A stretch of DNA of 5,693 nucleotides from an uncultured Clostridia bacterium (GTDB lineage: Bacteria; Bacillota; Clostridia; Christensenellales; Borkfalkiaceae): contig CANROI010000097.1 in NCBI GenBank assembly GCA_947632165.1, forward strand, positions 1 through 5,693. Direction: 5' to 3'. Positions 1 to 5,693 of the stretch are shown piece after piece. Position 1 is the stretch's first letter, and each line of letters opens with the position of its first letter. The notes beneath the pieces are model-generated. The model was given only the letters and a program-made list of their open reading frames with translations. It ran no database searches and was not told the origin of the DNA. Made by a program: the position numbers and the translations under genes.

Positions 1-665
1 TCGCCGAGCGTCGAGCCGTCCGGCCAGACGCCGTCCCACGATCCGTTCTTCGCATGGAGCAGCGATGCTTTCAATGCCGCGATATGGTCGTCTTCCCAAT
101 CTTCGATGAGCGAAGTATCGCGGTGCACCTTGTTCATGTGCCATTGAATGTGCTCGGTATTTTTCACGCCGTGATCCGTATATTGGCAGAGCAGGCGGAT
201 CCGATCCCCTGCGTCAAACAGTTTGCTCATATCCCGTTCGAAGGTACTGCCGTTCTTCCGGCCGCCGTCTACGGCAATGGTATTCTTGTAAGTCCAGCCG
301 ATGAAGTTTGCCTCGAGGGCAATCGTCAGCTTGTATGCCTCATTCGCCGGATCCGTGATCCCGTATCCGCTTCCGTCCCAATAGCGAAGCGGCGTCGCCC
401 CGAGATATGTCTTGCCGCGGCTGCTATAGATTGCAATGTTGATATATTTGCCCTCCAACTTGTCAAATCCCTCGTATCCGGTAGTTTTTCCGAACCACTC
501 CGCATAATCGTTCGGGAAGTAGCTATCCACAAAGAAGGGGAAGAGTTCGGCTACCAGACTTCCGTTCTCCAGCTTCGCGACGGCGGCTTTGAGGCTGTTG
601 GCGTTGTAATAATTCAGGACGTCGAAGAAGCCCTTGAAGGAATACATCTGCTTTACCTCGTCCTT
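1..665 (-). other. Aromatic-rich, lower-GC C-terminal segment, cut by the window edge
   Basis: Residues 1677-1897. The first part is rich in Phe, Tyr and Trp (FKGFFDVLNYYNANS, LFPFFVDSYF, DYAEWFGK). The middle has beta-type stretches (KYINIAIYSS, YKLTIALEANFIGW). The end is more helical and charged, with six His at residues 1841, 1848, 1852, 1857, 1870 and 1880 and a Trp/Gly/Asp-rich tail (SWDGVWPDGS). Base composition is lower in GC than in the repeat array: about half G+C over 61-180, against 57-73% in lines I counted from the array. No family is recognised, and the protein continues past the left edge, so any cell-wall anchor is out of view. Confidence 0.5.
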
Positions 666-3600
666 GCCCAACTGACTGTTTTCGAAGGTAAGCCCTTTCA
701 GGCACTCGGCAATGACAACATTTTCGAGGAACGCCGAGTCGTCCCCGTTATAGAGCTGCACCGCCGCGCTCGCCACGTATCTCAGCACGGTGTTCTTTAT
801 GGTTCCTGCCTTCGCAAGATTCATCTTCGTGTAATATTGAATATCCGAATAGTATGCGCCCGCAATCACAAAGAACAGCCGATCCTTTTTCGGCTCTATG
901 TCGTCGTGCGGGTTGTTTCCCTTTAAGGTCACATTGCAGAGTGTGCCGAAATGGGTCGCGGCGCCCGTATTTGCCGCGCCTTGGTACAGTTGGCTGTCCT
1001 TGACGGCGTCGCTCAGCGTTTTCAGGTTGACTTGGCAGCCGTTCCCGTAGATCAGATCTTTGGTCATGCGGCTGTCATCCTGGCCGCTCACTTCCCGGTC
1101 CAGGATCCAATCGTTTTCGGCCGCTTCCGCCGCCAAAGAGCCCTTCAGTTCCTCTTGCGCGTACAGGTCGTTATGCAGAACGACCTGCCTGCGAGAGGCG
1201 TCGAAGTACCCCGTAGCGTCGAAGATGTTGTAAAGGTCGGCCCCCTCGAGCACGTTGAAGTTGAAGTGGGCGTTCGCCTTGCTGTCCTTTGCGCCGTCGC
1301 CGCCTTCGAGGCGGAGGTAGGTGAAGGCGCCCTCGGAAGGTTCGATCCTCGTGCCGTCGGCGGCGTACATTTCGGCCTCGGAGGGCATGCTCCAATTCTC
1401 CCGCTCCCCGAAGTTGCCGAAATAGTCGTTTTGCACATCCGTCCCGGAGAGCCCCAAAACGTCGCCGAAATAGACGCGGACAAAGCCCTCCTCCGCCTCG
1501 GAGAAGGCGTCTGCCCATGTGACGCGGGGCTGCCCCGCCACATATTTGCCGTCGGTCCCGACGACGATCGTGCCGTCCGCCTTCTTTAAGCCGTACCGGC
1601 CGTCGCCGAGGTCGGTGACTTCGTATTCCGTTCCGAGATACTTCACCGTCTTTTCCGATTGCACGGTGACGGCCGTGCCTTCCGCGCCGTGACAGCGCGT
1701 GAAGCTCCAGGCGAGCTTGGAGAGAGAGACCCGGTCCGCCTCCGTGGGCTCCTCCGTCAACTTGTTCCATGCCCGCACGGGCATGCGGAAGTAGTCGACC
1801 TCCTTGCCGTCGTAAACGCTCTGTTTGGCGAACACGCGCACCTGCTGGTAGCCCTTGTAGACGTCGCCGCCGTTCACCGTGTTGTTGCTGTCGAAGCCCG
1901 TGAACTCGATCCGCTCCAAGACGATGCGCGAAAATTCGGCGCTCACGGTCTTGCCGCCGCACATGATCCTCACCGTATGGCGGAACTCCCCCTGCATGTT
2001 GCCGAGAACGATCTGTCCCGCCCCCGCAACGTAATCCGCGGTCCAGGCTTCCGCGTCTCCGAGGTCGATCGAGACGATCGACTTAAATTCCGCTTCCGTA
2101 GTCCCGAACCCGCCCAAAAGATTTGCCCTTTCGGGGAGCACTTTCACCGTCACGAAGCCCTGCATGTCGGCCGGAAGGGCAAAGGAGAGCTCCTCCGTCC
2201 CGGTAACGGACGCAATCTCGCCGAACACGGCGTCCGCGCCTTCGAAGTTGCGCACCGAGAACTTCAGGCCGAACGCCTCCAACAACACTTGTTCGATCCC
2301 GATCTCGCAACTTGCCCCCTCGTCTGCGGAGCGGAAACGGAGCAAGCCGCCCTCGAGCGCTGCGATGTCCGCCTTGACGTTGCCGGCTCCGTCCGCCTTC
2401 TGCCAGACGGCGCCGTCGAGGCTGTATTCGATCTCCGTGTCGTCAATGGGGAGGCCGTCCTCCCGCCCGATCGTCACATGGAAGGAGAGCGCGTCCAAAA
2501 GCGTCTCGTACTGCGGATCGTTCAGCTCGGTTTCGCCGCACGTCACGGAGATCTCATTCGCCAAGGCGTGCACCGTTACGGAGAGGGGGAACGTCCTGTT
2601 CGCAATCGCAAGGGCCATTTCCTGTCCCCTGCAGGGCTTTAACGCCTCCAGCGTGATCGTCCTGCCGTCTTCGGAAACGCTCGCCTTCACATAGACCGTC
2701 GATCCGATCGCGGGGCGGTTGTTCGGGAAGTCGAAGTCGGCGGGAGAGAAGGAGTTTTCCACCGTCAATACGATCTTGTCGCCGATGTCCGAGAACTCGA
2801 TCGCATTCCCGTCCTCCGCCAAAGTCCCGCCCCGATAGGTCACTGCGGGGGGCTCGTCGAGCTTTCCGCGCGAGGTGGTCACCGTACGGGTGACGGAGGA
2901 GAGCCCGCCCCGCGGCGAAAACGCCGCGGCGTTTTCGCCGTAGTCCACACCGAAGGTCACGGCGAGGGAGTCGCCCGTCAATGCAAGGCTGTCCGTAAGG
3001 GTGAGGACGCCCGCTTCCGCCTCTCTCCTCGTTTCGCCCGCCATAATATACAGCTTCTTGCCCGCCGTCGAGCCCTGTCTGTCGGCGACGGTCACCGAAT
3101 AGTTCACCCGATCGAGGCTCGTGCGGAATCTGTCCGTGCAGGGGGTCCCGTTGAACGAAATGGCAAAGTCGTCCGCCTTCACGGGCGCGTCGACATACGT
3201 CTCCAACGTATATTCCCTGCGCTCGCCGGTGCGCGCCTCCCCGGAGAGGGCCACGGTGATCTGCACCGCCGCGAAACCTCCGCCGACGGGAACGATGTGC
3301 CATACGCCGCCCCTGTTTACAAGTCTGATGACCGTATCTTCTCCCTCCGTCACCCCATAGTCCACCGCCGAGCCCTCCGGCTCGGTGAAGCAGATCACGA
3401 GCTCTTTCCCCTCGCCCATCGGCAGAAGCCCTTTCAAGGGCTCCGTGCGGCCGGGGTCGATCTCCGCGTTCTCATTCTTCCCAAGGGGTTCGTAGATGAC
3501 GGTCACCGCTTTTTGCAGGGTGACTTCGCCGTCCCGCTGAAGCAGGAGCCTGACGGTGACGGCTCCCGCTTCCGAGAAGGTGAGTTTGCCGTTCGAGAGG

Positions 3601-5693
3601 GCGGCGATCCCGCTTTCGTCCTCGAGCGCATAGGAGAGGGTATCCGTGTGGACCGCGGGGGAGACGGTAACGGAGACAAACGCCGCTCCGCTACGCCCTT
3701 CGGCGAAGGTGACCGTGTCCGACTGCGTCATTACTTTCACGGTTTGCACGCCCCTGTAGACGGCGGAGACCTCCTCCGCGTTGCGCAGAAGGAGCCGCGT
3801 GACGGAGGAGAGCCCCTCCCGTGCGCCGAATGCCGCGGCCTCTTCGTTGTATTCCGCGCCGAACGTGACGGCAAGCTCCCCGAGCGACTTCGAAAATCCG
3901 ATCATGCCCGATAAGACGTCTTCTGTTCCCACGAAGCGGCGGGCGCCGTAAGAGGCGAAGATCCGCTTGCCTGCCATGCACCCTTCGCCGCCCCTGACTT
4001 CCGCGGCATAGGGGACCTGCTCCAGCGTCGTGCCGAAACTCTCCCCGCAGGGGGTGCCGCAGAACGAGATCTCAAAATCGTCCGCTTCCACGGCACGGTC
4101 GACGTAAACGCGCACCGTGTACGCCTTTTCCCCGCCGTCCGCGCTCGGCGTTACGGTGATCTTCACCGTCGCAAAGCCGCCCTGCCGGGGGACGATGCGG
4201 CGCACACCGTCCCTCTGTTCGAGGGAAACGACCTCTTCCCCGCCCGCTTCAACGCGGTATTCCACCGCGGCGCCCGCAGGTTCGGTGAATCGGATCACGC
4301 CCGTATCCCGGCTTTCGGTCCCGCTCATCATGAGCAGCAAGCGCGGGTCCGGTTCTGCATCCGATACTTCGATCTCTTTTTCTGCCGCGCCGAGGGGAGC
4401 ATAGGCGACGAGGATCTCTTTTTCCGCCGTCGTATGTCCGTCCGCCGCACAAAGCTCGATCTTCACCGAGACCTCTCCCGCCTTCAGAAAGGTGAGCACA
4501 CCCTGCCGCGTCATCGCGGCGTTCTCTTCGCCCTCCGCGATGGAATAGCGGAAGGTATTCGTATGATTGGCGGGCTGCACGGCAACGTTGACGAGGGCGG
4601 CGCCGCCGTCTTGCTCCGTGGTGAACGTGAGCGATTTTTTCGAAGTCCGGATCGAAGCGGGTTCGTCCGTTCCGCGGTAGGAGACGGAGACGCGCTCGGC
4701 GTCGCGCAGGATCGTGACCGTCCGCACGGCCTCGGCAAGGCGCTCCTCATCCGCGCCGAATTTTTTTGCCGCGTCCCCGTATTCCACGCCGAATGTCACG
4801 CCGAGCGTGGCGTATTCCGCGCCGAACGCGATCGTCCCCGCGTGGGAAAGTCCGCCCTCTTCCCCCTCGTCTCTCTTGCCCGGGCGGGAAACATACAGCC
4901 TCTTTCCCGCCATCGAGGCGTTTTGCTCCCGCACGGCAAAGAGATATTCGAGGCGCTTCGCGGTCGTGCCGAAGCGGTCCGCGCAAGGGCTCCCGCCGAG
5001 GGAAACCGTAAGATCGTCCGCCGAAACGGGGCAGTCGACGTAGACGCGGACGGAATAGGCCGTTGCCGATCCTTCGCAGGTCACGTTGATCTTCACCGTT
5101 GCAAACCCGCCCCGGATGGGAACGATGCGGCGGCTTCCGTTCTCGGTCCTGAGCTCCACGGCGTCCGCTTCCGCCGTGTATTCCACCGTCGCGCCCGCGG
5201 GCTCGGTAAAGTAGAGCACGCCCGTCTGCTTGTCCGTTTCGCTGTCCATCGTCAAAAGCAGGAGCTTGTCCTCCGTTTGTCCGTTCGTTACGGCAATCTT
5301 CTTCTCCCCCGCCCCGATGGGTGCGTAGATCACGCGGACGGTCTTTTCCGCCGTCACGCTCTTTTCCGCCGTGCAGAGGATCCTGACCGCAGCCTCGCCC
5401 GCGCGGCGGAACGTGAGGGTGCCCTCGCCCGAAAGCTCCGCCACGTCCTCGCCGCGCAGGAGCGAGTAAGCGAGTTCATCGGTATGGTTCTCGGGGAAGA
5501 CGGTCACGCCCGCGGCTCCCTCGCCTTTGCCGTTTGCGGAGAAGGAGATCGTCTTTTCCGCGATCGTGATCGCGGCGGCGTCCGCCGTCTCCGGATAGGA
5601 GACGGAAATTTTTTGCGCGTTGCGCAGAACGGTGAGGTAAAAATAATCTTCATACTCCACGGGCGCTCGCTGCTCCGTGCTGTAGACCAGCGC
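1..5693 (-). CDS. Giant Ig-like repeat / beta-helix surface protein, partial at both ends
   Basis: A single minus-strand frame stays open for all 1,897 complete codons and runs off both edges, so start and stop lie outside. Translation gives a beta-rich, Ala/Gly/Thr/Val/Glu-rich protein with few Cys and no hydrophobic stretch long enough for a membrane helix. From the N-terminal side it holds three 306-307-residue repeat units (residues 29-948), a divergent fourth Ig-like segment (949-1046), non-repetitive beta-rich segments (1047-1473), a beta-helix-like segment (1474-1676) and an aromatic-rich C-terminal segment (1677-1897). Tandem bacterial Ig-like modules are typical of exported adhesins and cell-wall-linked proteins; export is inferred because no signal peptide or anchor is visible. 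Codons are strongly G/C-ending (GCG, GAC, ATC, TCC), which supports the frame. At well over 200 kDa for this part alone it is unusually large. The frame and strand are certain in practice; the cellular role is not. Confidence 0.93.
666..1274 (-). other. Right-handed beta-helix-like segment
   Basis: Residues 1474-1676, from NAHFNFNVLEG to ENSQLG. Several stretches look like rungs of a parallel beta-helix: RQVVLHNDLYAQ (about 1502-1513), GTLCNVTLKGNN (1583-1594), IKNTVLRYVASAAVQLYNG (1632-1650), and FLENVVIAECLKGLTFENS (1655-1673). The spacing of N-x-V/L-x-x strands at about 20-25 residues and the N/G turns fit pectate-lyase-like or PbH1 repeats. Such domains often bind or cleave polysaccharide, but I see no defined catalytic residues, and only a few rungs are convincing. 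It follows the Ig-like stalk on the C-terminal side, so it may be the functional head. It could instead be an unrelated all-beta domain. Confidence 0.45.
1275..1910 (-). other. Unrecognised segment with GYQQVRVF and YFGNFGE motifs
   Basis: Residues 1262-1473, starting IEFTGFDSNN. It includes GGDVYKGYQQVRVFAKQS, VDYFRMPVRAWN, LAWSFTRCHG, a short KYLGTEYEVTDLGDGRYGLK hairpin-like stretch followed by KKADGTIVVG, then VTWADAF, VRVYFGDVLGLSG and NDYFGNFGERENW (about residues 1422-1434), and ends with FTYLRLEGGDG. The mix of short strands, Gly/Asp turns and aromatic residues suggests extracellular beta structure. It directly precedes the beta-helix-like part and may be its N-terminal cap or a separate ligand-binding domain. 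No catalytic signature is visible and I do not recognise a family. Confidence 0.4.
1911..2555 (-). other. Non-repetitive beta-rich linker domains
   Basis: Residues 1047-1261, starting EISVTCGETEL and ending FSRIVLER. Two halves can be seen. The first (about 1047-1120) has ALSFHVTIGRE, IEYSLDGAVWQKAD and GGLLRFRSADEG, a pattern common in Ig-like or carbohydrate-binding beta sandwiches with a Y-S-x-D-G-x-x-W turn. The second (about 1121-1261) has GLKFSVRNFEG, LSFALPADMQGFVTVKVLPE, a QIVLGNMQGEFRHTVRIMCGGK segment broken by turns, and ends in short strands. No motif lets me name a family. Codon use matches the repeat array, so this reads as a continuous part of the same protein. Confidence 0.45.
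2556..2849 (-). other. Divergent fourth unit: terminal Ig-like segment
   Basis: Residues 949-1046. It begins PAVTYRGG, in register with the V-S-x-x-Y-R-G start of the earlier units, so it occupies the position of subdomain a. The rest differs: no GxLTF strand, no YAPLG end, no FTEPAG block. Instead it reads as alternating beta strands around KIVLTVENSF, STVYVKASVSEDGRTITLEA and FPLSVTVHA, which looks like a distinct Ig-like or fibronectin-like sandwich. It probably caps the repeat array and links it to the non-repetitive half. The fold assignment is by appearance only. Confidence 0.55.
2850..3770 (-). repeat. Repeat unit 3 (307 residues, most diverged copy)
   Basis: Residues 642-948, starting VSAVYRGVQT. 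Subdomain a (642-738) ends VTVIYEPLG and keeps V-x-P-x-x-H-T and GKLTFSEAGAVTVRL. Subdomain b (739-838) keeps ICFTEPEGSAVDY, HIVPVGGGFAAVQITV and an altered TLETYVD in place of VRVYVD. Subdomain c (839-948) keeps KADDFAISFNGTPC (Cys852), TAGKKLYIM, LAVTFGVDYG and GGLSSVTR. The terminal linker is about four residues longer and changed (TTSRGKLDEPP). A perfect 28-bp palindrome falls in the AAAF part of subdomain c in this copy only. This is the last full unit before the repeat pattern breaks down. Confidence 0.83.
2913..2940. repeat. Perfect 28-bp palindrome inside the coding region
   Basis: Every base of the left arm pairs with the right arm, from C2913-G2940 to the central G2926-C2927. The arms contain the cggcgaaaacg / cgttttcgccg pair around a ccgcgg centre. 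On the coding strand it covers the GENAAAF part of subdomain c of unit 3. The corresponding sites in units 1 and 2 are not palindromic. In the mRNA it could form a hairpin of about 12 bp with a four-base loop. It lies inside an open frame with no following U-run, so it is not a terminator. Confidence 0.85.
3771..4691 (-). repeat. Repeat unit 2 (307 residues, three subdomains)
   Basis: Residues 335-641, starting VSVSYRGTDE and ending LLLRNAEE. Subdomain a (335-435) ends ILVAYAPLG and contains V-x-P-x-N-H-T and GVLTFLKAGEVSVKI. Subdomain b (436-535) contains TGVIRFTEPAGAAVEY, RRIVPRQGGFATVKITV and YTVRVYVD. Subdomain c (536-641) contains EADDFEISFCGTPC (Cys549), MAGKRIFAS, LAVTFGAEY and EGLSSVTR. 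It matches unit 1 motif for motif with only small length differences. In the best-conserved block the two units share the amino acids but differ at several third codon positions, so the duplication is old and the protein sequence has been under constraint. Confidence 0.85.
4692..5609 (-). repeat. Repeat unit 1 (306 residues, three subdomains)
   Basis: Residues 29-334. Subdomain a (29-127) starts ISVSYPE and ends VRVIYAPIG. It has the BIG_2-like pattern of a V-x-P-x-N-H-T strand, a GTLTF strand, then AGEAAVRI. Subdomain b (128-223) carries TGVLYFTEPAGATVEY, RRIVPIRGGFATVKI and YSVRVYVD. Subdomain c (224-334) carries SADDLTVSLGGSPC (Cys237), MAGKRLYVS, VTFGVEYG and the linker TVTILRDAER. The same motif order recurs in units 2 and 3. 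A run of seven A residues on the coding strand lies in subdomain c. The Ig-like nature of a and b is inferred from motif style; c is not recognised. The probable role is as rigid stalk segments outside the cell. Confidence 0.85.
5610..5693 (-). other. C-terminal end of the segment preceding repeat unit 1
   Basis: Residues 1-28 of the open frame. The last residues (YLTVLRNAQK) match the ends of unit 1 (RTVTILRDAER) and unit 2 (LLLRNAEE), and each is followed by a V/I-S-x-x-Y motif that starts the next unit. The earlier residues (ALVYST to VEYED) match the unit ends only weakly. This is either a further diverged repeat unit or another domain ending in the same linker; the window is too short to tell. 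It shows that the repeat array or a related domain continues beyond the right edge. Confidence 0.6.

Noticed and set aside
141..152. HIQWH as a zinc-protease motif
   Set aside because: The HExxH glutamate is replaced by Ile, so the catalytic signature is missing.
54..926. Long plus-strand open frame (290 codons)
   Set aside because: It is the antiparallel mirror of the minus-strand coding frame. It ends exactly at a TTA leucine codon of the real gene, and its translation lacks domain-like pattern, whereas the minus frame gives coherent beta-rich repeats.
1171..1962. Minus-strand open frame of 263 codons, Arg-rich
   Set aside because: Shifted-frame shadow of the continuous coding frame; low-complexity Arg/Gly composition and no conserved motifs.
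951..2642. Two further plus-strand open frames (951-1589 and 1659-2642)
   Set aside because: Same mirror register as above, bounded by TTA codons of the real gene; no independent support such as a ribosome binding site or recognisable product.
2913..2940. Palindrome as an intrinsic terminator or operator
   Set aside because: It lies in the middle of an open coding frame, with no T-run after it on either strand and no intergenic space or promoter nearby.
2554..3303. Minus-strand open frame of 249 codons, Arg/Gly-rich
   Set aside because: Out of phase with the continuous frame. Its Arg-rich composition is what GC-rich coding DNA gives in a shifted frame, and the real frame carries conserved repeat motifs here.
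2850..5609. Repeats as a CRISPR array, insertion sequence or recent tandem duplication
   Set aside because: The repeat exists at protein level over about 920 bp and is diverged at DNA level, including synonymous changes; there are no short identical repeats with spacers, transposase or terminal inverted repeats.

Overview
The window is the interior of one very large protein-coding gene on the minus strand. One reading frame, whose first complete codon is at 5693..5691 and last at 5..3, runs through all 5,693 bases without a stop: 1,897 codons open at both edges. Neither the start codon, signal peptide or promoter (beyond 5693) nor the stop codon, cell-wall anchor or terminator (below 1) is present. 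Residue numbers here are window-relative: residue 1 is at 5693..5691, residue 1897 at 5..3. I see no second gene, RNA gene, mobile element or CRISPR array.

Layout from the N-terminal side (right) to the C-terminal side (left). (1) 5610-5693: the end of a preceding segment. (2) 5609-2850: three tandem, diverged repeat units of 306, 307 and 307 residues. Each has the same three subdomains: (a) an Ig-like module resembling the bacterial BIG_2 type, (b) a second beta-rich Ig-like module with FTEPAG, RRIVP, GGFATVKI and VRVYVD motifs, and (c) a module I do not recognise, with GTPC, MAGKR and VTFGVEYG motifs. (3) 2849-2556: a fourth unit that starts like the others and then departs into a different beta-rich sequence. 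(4) 2555-1275: non-repetitive beta-rich segments, including an unrecognised block with GYQQVRVF and YFGNFGE motifs. (5) 1274-666: a segment with the look of a right-handed parallel beta-helix. (6) 665-1: an aromatic-rich, lower-GC C-terminal segment ending in a histidine cluster.

The architecture suggests an exported cell-surface or secreted protein in which an Ig-like stalk (high coordinates) carries a beta-helix and further C-terminal domains. Adhesion or glycan interaction is the usual role of such layouts, but no catalytic motif is visible and function stays open. The organism is probably a moderately GC-rich bacterium. A gut-type Clostridia or other uncultured anaerobe would fit the style of protein, but this is a weak inference from one gene fragment. 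I find no multi-gene system here. The points most worth following up are the very regular 307-residue repeat, its unrecognised subdomain c, and the unfamiliar C-terminal half.
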